64,000 nucleotides of DNA from Diplosphaera chodatii (Eukaryota; Chlorophyta; Trebouxiophyceae; Prasiolales; Stichococcaceae), in the NCBI GenBank assembly GCA_032358165.1, contig JAALGY010000032.1:248001-312000 (forward strand), written 5' to 3'. This document shows, piece after piece, positions 43,238 to 60,100 of this stretch. Both the position numbers and the translations under genes were made by a program. Numbering within the stretch: position 1 is the first letter of the stretch; the number at the start of each line of letters is the position of its first letter. Under the pieces are notes generated by a model that ran no database searches, was not told the origin of the DNA, and saw only the letters and a list, made by a program, of their open reading frames with translations.

Positions 43238-44118
43238 ATGTCAGATAATGGGCCCTACGCTCTGAATGACAACGGCAGCGCCAAGGATCCAAAGGCTTTT
43301 AGGGAGGCGCTGCGAGCTGACGCTCAGCGCATGTCCGCACTGCAGGTGCATGATGCATATACATCCATGACGCTCGTACAGAGGTTTTCTGCGTTATATA
43401 CAGCTTCAAACTGCTGGGCTCACACACCTGAACACATATGTTGGATGTAGGCACCATCATCAGTCGACATCAGACATGTACCCGGTGTGCAGGCCGAACC
43501 ACAGGTGGCAGCGATCGTCCTGGGGGACGACGACGCGGCTTTGCAGGAGCTGCTGAAAGAAGCATTTGCGGTAAGAACAGGATGAGAGCAGTCCGGGAGT
43601 TGGAAAATATACCAAGGCGTCGGCAGGCTGCATACCTGCAGCACCCCGCGGTGCTGCAAGCCATGTCGGCCCATGGTCATTTCTGGATCTACAATGGTCG
43701 CGAGCCAGTCAGTTGTCAGCCAAGCATGTACATGTGCAGGAGGAGAAGAAGCGGGCTGAGCGAGCCAACAAGCGGCTTGCAGAGCGCACGATCGACGCTC
43801 AGCGCGCCTCCGCTCCCGTGCCCAGGTGGCGACATTCTACCTCCCGTGGATCACACACAAGTGCTCCACCGATGGAAAACTGCTGAATGAACCTTGTGAA
43901 CGCTTGCCGCCCTGGATGCATATCATTGACATGCACTGATAACCACATTATTTGATAGCAGCGTAAAGTGTCGCCTAAAACCAGGGCAGCCTGTTGTGTG
44001 CCGTAGGGACACGGTGCAGGTGTACCAGCAGCTGTATGAGTCTGGGCTGCAGTACGGACCTGCTTTCCGGCTGCTGCGCAACATCCACGTGCCAGATGTG
44101 CCAGCGGCCACCGCTTAG
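43238..44118 (+). CDS. small spliced gene with polyketide-synthase dehydratase-like C-terminus
   Basis: 127 residues from four phase-consistent exons: 43238-43345, 43493-43570, 43740-43825, 44007-44118 (TAG). The N-terminal half is hydrophilic and helical-looking (DPKAFREALRADAQRMSALQ; DDDAALQELLKEAF), followed by a charged helix (EEKKRAERANKRLAERTID). The last exon reads VYQQLYESGLQYGPAFRLLR, which strongly resembles the start of the dehydratase (DH) domain of type I polyketide or fatty-acid synthases, where a GLxYGPAFR pattern is typical. The catalytic His and Asp regions of a DH domain are not present. It may be an unrelated small protein, a PKS remnant, or an incompletely predicted larger gene. 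The start ATG is the first in frame after stop-rich sequence but is not otherwise supported. Confidence 0.55.
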
Positions 44119-44873
44119 CGGCAAATAAGTCAAATCGTGGGCTATGCTGGGTTGCTTCTAAGCTTGGCCCGAGGAGCGTGGCCCAGAGTGATTGGTATAT
44201 ATGGTGCAGCGTAGCAAATACATGTTTTGGACCCACAATAGGCACTGCTGGACCAGCATGCCACGCCGTGTACATATACTGTAACCCAAGCTGCGACTCA
44301 TACGCATGTAGATACACTCGCACACCAGGCGTGATGTCAGGGCAGGGCAGCCTGCACAAACAATGCTGTCGTCAAACCTCACTCCGCTACTGTCTAAGTC
44401 CAGATGTAACGCTAAAGAGCATGCTGACATATTCGTCCTGCTGCGCGTTCGACGTCACACTGCGCTGCACTGCACACATTGCCCTCCAACGCACATTTCG
44501 ACCGTCAATACTCGGCCCAGCAACACTCCGCTGAAGGAATGCCAGGGATCGTTCCACGCTCTCTGTGCTCTGCGCAGCTATGTCGGCCCCATTGGCGACG
44601 TGCGCATCTGCTGCTGTGTGGACGCCTTCTGGATGAGCCAGTCCTGCATGCGGCGGCGCCAGCCAGACACTGCAGGGAAGTTGCCGCCGCCGTTCACGCC
44701 ATACCTGCAGCAGGGCAGCAGCAAATCCTTCAGCAGACACGCTTGCAGAACCAGTGCCGAAGGCATACGACACATGTATGTAGGCCGTACTGCGGCATTT
44801 GCGGCTGCTGTCGGCACAATGAATTCCAGCAGCAGGTGCTACAGGGTGACCTCGGTCAAACCCTAATCTGCGC
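44119..44873. other. convergent interval with possible PKS relic
   Basis: Lies between the stops of the small plus-strand gene and the FtsH-like gene. One plus-strand frame near 44530-44570 reads GSFHALCALRS, which recalls the HPALLDGSFHAL region of PKS dehydratase domains, but the preceding residues are degraded and no splice-consistent exon can be built. I found no M41 peptidase exon on the minus strand here. Confidence 0.35.
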
Positions 44874-49031
<4,158 letters not shown>

Positions 49032-49766
49032 GGGAGACTTCTCCCAGATGGTCTCCGCTGCGCTGCTTCAGCTGCAGCGGCTTTGATGCAGGTGTCCAGC
49101 TGCAGATACGAGAGGGTGAGGCAGCTTCGGCTAATCGATGCTGCGCTGTCTAATGATAGTTCTGCGGCTGGTGACAGAACAGGTATGCTGCATTCACCTC
49201 TGTCAACGTGTGACTCGGTCTGTAACAGACAGCGAGGTGGCTCACTTCACCCCTTGGTCAGTAACCACTGCTGGGTCCGAGGTGTAGAGGAGCTCAACAG
49301 CGACGCTGACAGGTCTGCCGATACAGTCCGCGCAACAATCTCGCAGATTGTCACTCTAGACCTGTGTCTGTTCTTTGCATCTGCAGCGAAACGTGGCCCG
49401 TGCGAGTTGGCGTGCTGGAGGGTGGCCGCAAATGCTACCGTGTCGCCACCAGGTCTCCACGTGTTCATCACGTAAGGGAAGGGGACTCCGATGCTTTCTT
49501 CAAATTTGAATCTGGGCTTCTGGGTTCAGGTGCACACCTGCACACTCCGTTGACATCTAGCACGCTTTTGCACGCAAGAACTCCGCTGCTGAGCAACCGC
49601 ACCAAAGCGCTGTTTCCACATATCGAGTGCGTGTTTTAGGACGCCGCGATGTCACATTGAGCTGCACTCGAGCTCCCATTCCTTCGGCTTCTCTGTGCAA
49701 GTACAGCAGGTGTACATGTGGTTGGCTACAATCCATAGTACAGCCTGCATTGTGTAAGGGCACAGA
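49032..49766. promoter_or_regulatory. divergent 5' interval between FtsH-like and NASP genes
   Basis: The genes point away from each other, so promoters and 5' UTRs of both should lie here. No recognisable coding sequence or core promoter motif. Confidence 0.4.
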
Positions 49767-52700
49767 ATGGCTGAAGCATGGCCTGACGGCACTGATCAGC
49801 CTGCTGAGGAAACTGCGGCGGGTGCGGCAGCAAGAACAGCAGCATCTCCTGCACTCCTCAGCGACGAGCTCAAGCAGGCGCAGCTCATCGCGTCAGAGCG
49901 CCAGTATCAGCAAGGGGTGCAGGCGATCCGGGTGAGGACCTCGACTTGACACATACCTCAGCATTGGTGTTGTATGGCGCGCATGACACCGCTGCATGAG
50001 CCGCAACAGAATCTTCACCGTGCACGTGGCAATATGAGCAGGACAACCGGCTGGAAGACGCTGTGGAGCTCTTTGGCGAGTGCCTGGAAACGCGTGTGGC
50101 CACACATGGTGGTGCGCACCCTGGGCTGCCAAAACACAGCACCGTGCGCGGAATTACAAGCAGCCTGCCTGCCAGGCGCGAAACAGATGACCAACTGAAC
50201 GACCGGGCCTGCTGTTGGCATGCAGACCAGGCGGCAGAGTGCGGCAGCGCCTACTACCGATATGGAGCGGCGCTGTTCTACAAGGCGCAGGACGAGGCGG
50301 ATGTGTTTGGCGACAACCTGCAGGACGCTGCGGAAAAGCACGAGGCGCAGGTCGGACATGTGTCAGCACTGCCTGTCTGGAGGATAAATATGCAATGAGG
50401 TCGAGCTTGCAGGCGGCCAGGATAATCTGCAAACCTTTTCCATGGGCTGTTCAGTGCTCGGACTACAGCAATATGCATTGCGCAGTGCATCAGGGGAGTG
50501 TGAATGCGGTGACTACACAGGACAACCCCGCCGTGATGAAACCACCAACAGGATGAGCATGCGAGGTTGGGCACTGAGGTTAGCAAGGTGTCCTCGCAGG
50601 ACGATGACCATGCGCCTGTGGACGAGGCCGGGCCGAGCAGCGGCGCGGGGCCGTCAAATGACGACGAGGCCGGCCCCTCGGGGCTGAACGCCAGCGCCTT
50701 GCCAGACGCCGCCGGCGGCCCCGCTGCCGATGATGGCGCTGAGCCGGTATGGCTGGCACGGCAGCATGCATGCTTGCTTGGCCACGTACAGTCCATCAAG
50801 GCAGTCCCCAGCCGGACGCCAGGGGTACCTGTTCATTGCATGCGCTCATGGCACATATGCAGGAAGGTGAGCAGACAGACATGCAGCTGGCGTGGAGCAT
50901 GCTGGAGGTCGCGAAGCTCATTTTCAGCCGCGACCGCGCCGCCAATGCGCTCGACCTGGCAGGTGCAGAGCTCAGGTTTTAGGGTACAGAACCTGCGTCA
51001 GGCAACGCGCGTCGAGCACCGTGCTGCTGATCCAGCAGCGGCCGATGAAGTGTCAGTCGTGTTCTCTGCAATGTGGCTCCTCAGCTGCCTGCTGTGATCC
51101 CATGGCACTCCGCACATGCCCCTCGGCAGCGCAGCAAATCAAGGCATCACGCATGCGGCTGCCGCTCAACATGCGAGTCCAGCTGGCCCACCCTGAAGAG
51201 GCTGGCGCGTGACGTCTGCAGATGTGCACATGCTGCTGGGCGACCTGAGCTCGGAGAATGACGCCTTTTCGGATGCCCTGGACGACTACCGCGTAGCGCT
51301 CGACCTGCTGAGCAAGCACTTGCCTGAGGTGTGGCAACCGTGCATACCTCCACAGTTTGTGTGCCCCGAATGGATGCCTTCAGATACCGTGGGCGGATTC
51401 AGGCACAGTTTCTCACGCACGCTGCTGTTGCAGAGAGTTTGCAGCAGCCTTGCCCTGCACGGGTGCAAGTGCCTCCTTCGATGAGCCACCTTGCTGCGAC
51501 CGGCAGAGATGCAGCTGTCTGTCCGGTCAGTCGCAACACCCTACTCGCACTTTGCTACAGGGCCAGCAGCCGCCGGTGCGCCGGCTGGCGGAGCTGCACT
51601 ACAAGGCCAGCCTGGCGCTGCAGTTCCTGCACAGGGCAGGGCCCGCCAAGGAGCACACCGAGGTGCGTCCCACCCCGTAATGCAGGAGCTGCCCACTGAG
51701 ACTGGGCGGCTCCTGCACAGACAGCGCCGCTGTGCTCCTGCTTGCACATTGCATGCCAGCAACACTGCCAAAGCAATCTATCAAGGCGCGACTCGCGAGG
51801 TTTCCGATCACACCTCATGCCAAAGCGGATGGTGCCCCTGTTGCAAGCACTGCACACAAGCGTGCTGCTGCACCGCTGCGCAGACGGCTGTGCGGCTGGT
51901 GCAAGGCCGCCTGGCCGAGCTGGCGGCGAGGCCGGCAGCCGCTGATGGCGGCGCAGCACTCGCACAAGCAGCGGCTGCAGGCTCCGAGGCGGGTGCACGC
52001 CGGGCAGCGGCCGAGCCTGCAGGCACCGGCGCTGCAGCGCCCTCGACCGCAGCACGCGGTGCCGGACCGGGCGCCGCGCCTGATGCAGCGGCAGAGGAGG
52101 CAGGGGACTCTGCAGCAGAGCAACCGCCAGCGGCTTCGGGTGCAGCCGCAGAGGCTGCTGCCGGCGGCGCAGCAGAGCCAGCCGCAGACTCCAAGCAGGA
52201 GCTGCCAGGGAAGTCAGCACATGTGAAGGAGGTCCAGGCGCTTCGTGACTCGCTTGAAGGTCTGCAGGCGAGTCGGACAGGTCCCATCGCTCACGAGCTG
52301 TCGCGCCTCTGCCGTCTGCAGTCGCGCCGCGTAAGAGAACACGGCTGTCATAACCCACTGTTGACGACCTGCGAACTTCTTAGTTGGCGGAGCGCATTGC
52401 CACAGCTGCATCAGCCAACCCAGCCCTGAGGGCATTGGGCGGGAATCGCACGTGTGCCTTTGCCCGTCACTGGAGTGTGAGCGTTTGCAGGAACGGCTAG
52501 AGGAACTCAATGCGCTGCTCGATGAAGAGTCAGCCACACGGCAGCAGCTGCGGGTGCGGCTCTGTGTGTCACTCACTCCCTCTCAACTGTTGGGTATTGC
52601 AGCGGTCACCCCGGCATATTTCTGCCTGATACGCCCTGGGTGTTTAGAACACATCACCCATGTTTCTCTACAGTCTCCTGCCACAGAGCTTCAGCCCCGA

Positions 52701-53502
52701 CGTCTGAAGTGTCCGTGTGATGGTAAGCAGGCCGCATTTGCCTCCATTGCTGGGGCGGGCGCAACTGCCGGCGCCAGCGGTGCTGCTGCAGCTGTTGCCC
52801 CAGCCAGCGGCGCCAGCGGCACCCACAGCAGCGGCGGGGCGTTCGGCGGCAGACCCGCGGGCACGTCTGCCGGCGGTGTGGTGCGGGACTTGGGGGTGGT
52901 GGGGCGTGGCCAGAAGCGCATCACCCTGGCGCCGGTGGCAGCTGCGGGCGTCGGCACGGCAGCGGCTGCCGGCAGCGCTGCAGAGCCGAAGCGCCGGCGC
53001 CTGGATGACCTCATGGGTACGTGCGTAGTACTGTATACATGGCCAGACTTCTGTGTAGTCTGGGTCGACTGCCTGTTGCTGGTATGACGATGTGCTGCAG
53101 ACCGTGCTGTGTCCTGTGCACTGCATGCCGTGATGCAGGGTGCGGCTGGGCATGTGCAGCAGTGGCACACTGAGCCCCCAGAAGCCGAAGCGTGATTGTG
53201 CTCCCGCAGGTGGAGGCACCAGCAGCACAGGGTTTGGCGATCCCGGGCCAGCAACCGCAGCGCAGCAGCCCGCAGCTTCCAGCTGCCCCGCCGCAGCACC
53301 AGCCAGCAGCACGCCTGCTGCGTCAGTGTCAGACAAGCAGCCGAGCAGCAGTGCAGCGGCGGCGGCGCCGGCTGCAGGGGGCCTGCCGGCCTTCCTGAGG
53401 CCGGCCGCTGTTGCCGCAGCATATGGGACCAGCGATGCCAATGCCAATGGTGGCGGTGGCGAAGACGCAACCATTGGCGGTGCCCAGCAGCCGGATGCTT
53501 GA
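49767..53502 (+). CDS. NASP: NASP-type SHNi-TPR histone chaperone
   Basis: Nuclear H3-H4 chaperone family (NASP/Sim3/Hif1). 629 residues. Exons: 49767-49931, 50042-50111, 50226-50350, 50552-50746, 50863-50962, 51222-51328, 51561-51662, 51884-52267, 52491-52553, 52731-53016, 53210-53502 (TGA). TPR-like helices: SDELKQAQLIASERQYQQGV; DNRLEDAVELFGECLETRVA; AAECGSAYYRYGAALFYKAQ. As in the family, the TPR is interrupted by an acidic Ser/Gly/Pro loop (VDEAGPSSGAGPSNDDEAGP), then resumes with MQLAWSMLEVAKLIFSR, DVHMLLGDLSSENDAFSDAL and LAELHYKASLALQFLH. A long Ala/Gly/Glu-rich insert, a coiled-coil-like segment (ALRDSLEGLQERLEELNALL), a basic nuclear localisation stretch (EPKRRRLDDLM) and an Ala/Pro-rich tail follow. 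The intron after 52267 uses a GC donor; the acceptor at 50042 is the least certain junction. Confidence 0.9.
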
Positions 53503-53795
53503 GTCGGGCATCGTGCATCCCTTCCGCACAGTGCATGTTTCGAGCTTTTGTGGTTTGGAGCCGGTCACGATGTGAGTTCAACAAAACTGTTGACAAGACT
53601 GCAAACAATACATATAGTACCACAGTGCTGCTGCATGTCAAGAGATGATCCTTAGTGTGGCAATCGAATAGAGCAGATAACAAGTGCTATGGCCTTGCTT
53701 AACCTGCCGCCTCAGCTCTCAAACTCTCAGCTAGAGCGCTCCAACAGGCTAGAGTCTCGCCCAGCAGCGTCGCTCGTTCCTGACAACCGACTCTG

Positions 53796-56237
53796 TCACA
53801 ATCCGTGGTCTGTCCACATCTGCGCAGCCGCCCTGTGCAGCCAGGTGTGCCGCTGCGCCAGCACCTGCACACATGCAGCGTGCCATCATCAGATACATTA
53901 TTTCAGCATACTATACCTTACTCGACAGGTCATCGCTGCAAGCAACAGCATCCTTCCTAAGGATGCTGTTGCTGCGCCGGCACCTGCAGGTCCGCATGGT
54001 AGCCGCCGCCCACCACGCCGGCAATGGGAATCCCTGCGCTGATCACCGTGTCCAGCACCTGCAGCAGCAACTCCCATGTAGGCAGCCTGCGGCCAAATGG
54101 TGGATCGGACATGCACAGTTGCTGATGCTGAGGCGTCAACAGATCCAAGGGAGGAGGTCCCATGCCCATCACGGGGCTTGATGTTGGTGGTTTTATGTCA
54201 CCATCAACTCCCGGCGGTGCAGGCCCTCGTCTGTGAGCGCCAGCCGCCCCAGGGCATCCCCCTTGTGCGGGTCGATTCCGGCGTCGTAGATCACCAGGTC
54301 TGGCCGGTAGTCCGTCAGCAGCCCTGGCAGGATCTCACCAAGTTTCCTGTATAGCAATCAGCTTGAACTTACCCAGCAACGGACTTGTGGCGAGTGTCAG
54401 CAGGCCCTGCAGCTATGTGCATGACTTTCCGCACCACGCGCTTCTGTGGCAGGCGTGCAGACGCTGCGCTTGATGCATATGCATACCCATTCTCCACGAA
54501 ACCCCATGTGCACAGCCGTGCATAAGTCACCGCAAGTAGGCGTCATCCTCCATGGCATCCGGCAGTGGCACGTCCAGCGTGCTGCGCTGCTTGCGGCACG
54601 GGAAGTTCTTGGCCGCGTGGAAGCTGACCGTCGCAATTTCGGGGTGCCCCTCCAGAATGGCCGCCGTCCCATCACCCTGAAACACAGTGAGCGGGTTCAG
54701 CCACCTCCCATTGCTCTGTGGGTGCGGTGACCTCGTGTTAGGCGAATGTCAGGCAGGCTGCTCCCATGCAAACACCCGCAGCTCCAACAGGTCACACCGG
54801 GAAGCCGCAATAGGATGTGGCTCTGGGTAACTGCTCAGTGCATCACCTGGTGGACATCAAGATCAAGAATCAAGACTCGTCGTACTGCCCCGCGGCGCAG
54901 CAGCTCCAGCGCAGTGATTGCCAGATCGTTGAGGATGCAGAAGCCTGAGCCATGCGCCCTGCAGCAGCAGAGAACAAGCATCGCAGCAGCAGCGGGACCG
55001 GCTTGCCTCCAGGATGCGACCAAAGCCATCAGCAGCACTCTTCTGGGAGAAGTAATAAAGGCCGTGCTGATGGCAGCTCGGATGTGAACACCAGGTGCGG
55101 TGGCCAGGGCAAGATGTAAGGAGCCAAGAAGGCACCTAAAGGCATGGTGTGTGCCCCCTGCTGTGTTCACTGCCAGCCCGTGTTCCAAAGCCAGTTCTGC
55201 CGTTAGCAAGGTACCTGCAGCAACACTGAACCCCTTATAGATATGTCTTGACAACACAGCGGGTGAGGATATGCTGACGCATGCTCACATGAACCAGTGA
55301 TATACTGTCTGCTGGTCCTGGCCCAAACTTGCATGCGTGCAGCAATCTGACAGCTTGGTCCAACCAGCAAAGTTTGCGTGCATTTATCATGTTGCAAGCA
55401 GCCAAGCGCTGTTCCCTTGCCAACCCAACAACCAAAAGACTTGGCCGCTGCAATATGTCCCCACCTGCAATTTCTGCAAGGGTGCGCTCCACCAGCACCG
55501 GCGACCGGGTGACGGCGCCGAAGCCTATGCGCTTGACGGCGGCATCGTCTAGGGCGCCGTTGCAGAAGCGCTCCACGTAATCTGGGTCGTGTGCCTGCAG
55601 ATCTCAACCGCTTGAGGGGTCCTCAACGTGCCTGGCGCTACACGGAAATATACATGTGCTTGTGATGGGTGCTGGTCGTGGGGCCAAGGAGGCTGTGCGC
55701 GTGACGCCCTCAGTGTTAAGGGCTTTCTGGAACGCTGACCCCGCTCACCAGCTCCAGCATGGCGCGGCTGGGGAGCGCTGACGGCACACGGATCTGCAGC
55801 CAATAGACGAACACTACCCTCATCCAGCTGAGGAATCACATGGTGATGCCATGCAGGGCGACTGGTACATAGCAGCGCTCGCCCTAGAGCATGCAGCCTA
55901 CAAAGGCTGCGACAGGGGCAGTCGTCAGTCACCTGGGAGGCGTCGATCACACCATCGCGCAGCAGCATGTCGTGGATGCACTGGAACACCCCCTGCAAAC
56001 ATGGCGCGCTCTAGTCATTGTAGCAAGATCTGGGCGCCGTGTCCTTGTAGATCGTATTTCATCCGAATACTTGCGGCGGGTCGCGCTGCCATCCATCCAC
56101 TTTGACGAGCCTAAACAAAGCGAGAGCGTCAGAAAAAACAATGTTTGACTTGCCATCGGGAACCGGTGGCCCGGCGGCAGCTGTGGCGCGCTGTATGCCT
56201 GCGAGCATGCCAGTAGATGAGCTAGACCTGAGGACAT
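53796..56237 (-). CDS. histone deacetylase-family hydrolase, class IV/bacterial type
   Basis: Zn-dependent lysine deacetylase fold, 314 residues. Exons: 56237-56154, 55992-55933, 55793-55749, 55594-55465, 55214-55136, 54958-54847, 54676-54531, 54346-54202, 54058-53984, 53864-53796 (TGA). Family landmarks in order: YSAPQLPPGHRFPM; AHDPDYVERFCNGALDDAAV; RIGFGAVTRSPVLVERTLAE; GTLLTAELALEHGLAVNTAG with GGTHHAF (catalytic His pair); GSGFCILNDLAI; VLILDLDVHQGDGTAAIL (metal Asp/His); VIYDAGIDPHKGDALGRLAL (second metal Asp); VVGGGYHADLQ; AQRHTWLHRAAAQMW. The pattern DAGIDPHKGDxLGxL is typical of bacterial and class IV (HDAC11/HDA2-like) enzymes. Length is normal for a single-domain protein. The first intron has a GC donor (ATG|GCAAGT). 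The start MSSGLAHLL at 56237 assumes no upstream exon. Confidence 0.92.
53941..53973. repeat. perfect hairpin, 15-bp stem and 3-nt loop, in HDAC intron
   Basis: agcaacagcatcctt and aaggatgctgttgct are exact complements separated by cct. On the minus strand the stem starts about 10 nt after the GT of the donor at 53983, inside the last intron of the deacetylase gene. Confidence 0.92.
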
Positions 56238-56855
56238 GATCACTTTCGAAGCGACTAGGACGCATCGCGACACCGACACGAAGTACCGCCATGAGCGCTC
56301 ACCGGATGGTGCACCACAGGCAGCGCCCGCACCGCATGGCCCTCCGCAACCCCACCCAGCGCTGCAACACCTACATGGCAAAATGAAAATTTTCCGAGTC
56401 TGCACGCAACTGCCGTATAGTTCCAGAGCGTAGGCGCTGCTTCTGCTGCTGCTGCTGCTGCACCTGCAGGTGCGCTGGTCTGCATGCAACGCAGCGGCGA
56501 CGCCCCCGCAGCCGCTGCCTGATTCGCCAGCGTGCGCATGCATCGCAGCGCCCCCAGGCCGCGCATGGGCAGGGCGCTGCAGAGTACTGAATGGGCAATG
56601 GGCACTGGCATACATGGGTTCGGATGTACATGTTGCAGCGTGCAGTCAGCACGTGAGCAACCTACTTCAAATGTGACCAAGGCTGCACAGCATTCGCAGC
56701 ACTTGTGAATTTGCCTCCGCCCAACATGTCCGGCGTCAAAGTACATCACGCGCTGCTTTAGTGAAAAGCAACAAGGGATCGCAGGGCACAGACTGATGTG
56801 AGTGGCAACATCTCCCGCAGCGCCAACCCATCCCACTTGAAAGGCCACCAGCAAG
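56238..56855. promoter_or_regulatory. divergent 5' interval between HDAC and zinc-finger/isochorismatase genes
   Basis: Should contain both promoters. A (CTG)n run lies near 56441-56460. Long open frames cross it on both strands (56255-57190 minus, for example), but they overlap the first exon of the plus gene and match nothing. Confidence 0.45.
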
Positions 56856-59800
56856 ATGGCGCATAGCGCCGAAGCGCGCACTCCCGAGACGGCTGCAACG
56901 AACGAATCATCTGGGAGCATGCTGGCGGACGTGCACAGGGCAGCAGCCGCGGACGGCGGCCCCGCAGATGGCGGGCATGCTGCCGCGGCGCCATCGCCAG
57001 CTGGAGCGGCTGCGCCGGCGGGCCAGGCCGCGGCTGCGGCGGCGGCGAAGTCCCCGGCGCCGCCCAGGAGCGAGGCGGACCTGCGCGCCGAGTTCGAGGC
57101 GCTGTGCGGGAAGCAGGCGGCGGGGCGCTCGGTGGCCTGGGCGCACCTGGAGCCCATCCTGCTGACCGAGCCGTCCAGCGGCGCCGCCAAAGAGGTGTGT
57201 CACAGTCGGTATGGTGGCCTGCGTACGTTCAGGTGGGGCGCCAGTCCAGCAGAAGCGTAGTGGCTGGTTGCGACTCTGCTCAGCATGGCAGCATGGTGCG
57301 CATTCGAAGGGGAGCAGATCGCGTGATGCCAGCAGCTTGGTTGTGCCATGACCCCAACTCCGCTCACAGCACAGATCTGCGCTGCCAGGACAGCGTGGCA
57401 ATCTGCCAAATGTGTCAGCAGCTGTGGCAAACCCCATGCTGAGGTAGCGACCCCATGCCGAGGCTGCCTGGGCGTGCGGGCTGCAGGTGAAGCTGCGGTG
57501 CCTGCACTGCGGCAGCCTGTTCTCGGCGCGCAACCCCAGCCGCACGGTGGGCGACCACATGCGGGCCTGCCGCAAGTACGAGGGCGAGCTGCCCGACACG
57601 CTGCGGGTCAAGGTGCGCGCTGTGCTGTCTACATGTAGTGTAGACAGCGGGTTGGTGCAGCCAGAGTGCCAGCGGCTGGAGGAGTACATGCGTGAAGCCC
57701 CCAATGCCCCTAAAGATCTTGGCCGCCCTCTGATGCAGCATTCAGGCCTGTGCAGCCGCTGCTGCAATGTTGTCGACCACTCACAAGCTTATGCTTGCAG
57801 CGAGCCTTCAGGTGCTGACCGCTACGCTTGCGTGATGTGCAGAGGGTCAGGACGGATGCCGGGCCGATGGCGGAGCCCGCGTCTTACGGCAACGGCGGCG
57901 TGCACGCTGCAGGGGGGGCCGTTGCCGGCCGTGGCGATGCTCCTGCGACATCTGGAGCCGCATACTACCGGCCAGCAGACCAGGTGTGCTACACTCGATC
58001 TGGCTCATGCTCTGATCCAGGACACTCGAACTAGCGGACAAGTGGCGCCAGGCAGCATCCACTCTTGCTCGCGCTGGAGCATGCACAGGGTATCCGCGGG
58101 GCACCTGTCCAATGGTCCTGCTGACCGTGGTTCAGCGGCCAGCAACGCACTACACACGGGCCCAAGAGACAGGGCCGCAACTGTTGCAGCCTGTGCAGCA
58201 GCTGCTGCGGGGCACCGCCGGTGCTGGCTGTTGTTCAGGCCGCCCACTCCTGCTGACTGTCCCATGGTCCCCTGCAGCCGCGGGACGTCCCGCTGCGCAG
58301 CGGCCGCGCGGCGCTGCTGTTCGTGGACACCCAGAACTTCAACTGCCACCGCGACGGCGCCGTCGGCAGCCAGCTCCTGGTGAGCACGAGCTCCGTAAAG
58401 CTCGCGCTTCTCGCATGTACATGACGGGCAATCGCATGCCTACAGGGCCTTCTGGGCAGCTGTGCAGGTGTGATGTTCCTTGAGGCTGTGCTTTGGAAGT
58501 ATGTCCCTAAGTTGCCGCTGTGACCGTGCAGTGGTTTGCTGTACCATTCTTCAGGTACTGCCTCAGGCGCAGGTGCCCGCCCAGCCGGCCTCCCGTACAC
58601 TACCAGCAGTTGGCGTCACAGACATCGCGTTCTGTTGTCAACTTGCAGGGCGAGCACTACTACTGGCAGCGGGTGCAGCAGGCGTCGCAGGTGTGGGCTG
58701 ACCTGGCGGCAGCCGCACGAGGCGCAGAGATCGAGGCAAGCAAAGGGTTTTGGCTTAGGGTTTTGAACTATCATGTGAACACCTTTGCTGCAACGACCAT
58801 GAGCTATCATGTGACCAACAACCATGAACTATCATGTGAACACCTTTGCTGCAATAACTGTGTAGACATGTGTACATAACGCAACCACATTCAAGATGCA
58901 ACGTATGCAAGTGTATGTTCAGGACACTACGGGGTGGGGCATGACACTCTGCACCTGCCGCAGGTCATGTTCACGGTGATCCAGAGCCTGACGCACGACG
59001 GCCGCGACCGCGGGCGGGACTACAAGCTGTCCGGCTTCCATGTGCCGCCAGGCTGCTGGGACGCCAGGGTAGGGTCTATCTTGGGACCTCATTTTCTGCT
59101 TTCTTTGAGGTCCTATCTCAGGACCTCCTTTCCTTCTTTCTCTCTTTCTGTCTTTCTCCTTCTGCGATTAGCCTCCCGCCCACCACTGAGCACAGTCAAC
59201 GGACAGGTTGCAACTGTCCATTTCAGAGCCCATGGCTAACCTTACCGGCATCTTATCGCTATGGAAGGAGAGGAATCCTACAGTTCACTACTTTTGCAGT
59301 TCACACAATACGACCAGTCTTTTTCAGCATATTCCTCCATGTCATGCAGGTGCTGGACTGTATGAGGCCACTGCCGGACGAGATCGTGCTGCCGAAGACC
59401 AGCAGCAGCGTGTTCGGCAGCACCGTGATCTCGTACCTCCTGCGCAACATGGGCATCGACCAGCTGGTGGGCTAACTGGGGAACTCCCCCCTGCAGCTTT
59501 CAGCAACCCGCAAGTCCCAGGAGCATGCACTGCGTGATGTGTGCACATGGTCCATCGTGAAGCACATGAGTGCAGCAGCACCACAAGGCACACTCACATC
59601 GCTGTATGCAGGTGCTGTGCGGTGCCCTGACGGATCAGTGTGTGGAGCACGCTGTGCGGGACGCTGCAGATGCCAACCTCCTGGTCACAATGGTCACAGG
59701 TGGGCTCGCTGCTCCGCACGCCGTGTTGTGAACCAGCACCCACAGCTCAGCATCTGAGGAGGAACAGTGTTGGCAACATAAATCAATCATGGCCACTACA

Positions 59801-60069
59801 GGCCAGGTTGGTCACTCACGGTGCGTTCTTCTTTCTTCTTCTTCAAAGTGCTCCTGTATGTGATGCAGACGCATGCATCACGCACAGCCAGGCGCGCCAC
59901 GATGCGAGCATCACCGCGGTTGCGGGCTACTGCCGGCAGGTCACGGCTGCCGAGCTGATAGCCGAGCTGCACAGCATGGACGACGGCGGCTGCGCTGCGG
60001 CCGGCGAGCATGACGGCTTTGGCGCAGCGTCAACCCCGCATGAGCAGAAGCAGCAGCATGAGGCCCGGC

Positions 60070-60100
<31 letters not shown>

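Noticed and set aside
44158..44862. M41 peptidase exon for the FtsH-like gene
   Set aside because: Minus-strand frames here show no HExxH or other peptidase pattern; very small exons could still be missed.
56255..57190. 311-codon minus-strand ORF
   Set aside because: It overlaps the first coding exon of the plus-strand zinc-finger gene and is Ala/Pro/Arg-rich shadow sequence without recognisable motifs.
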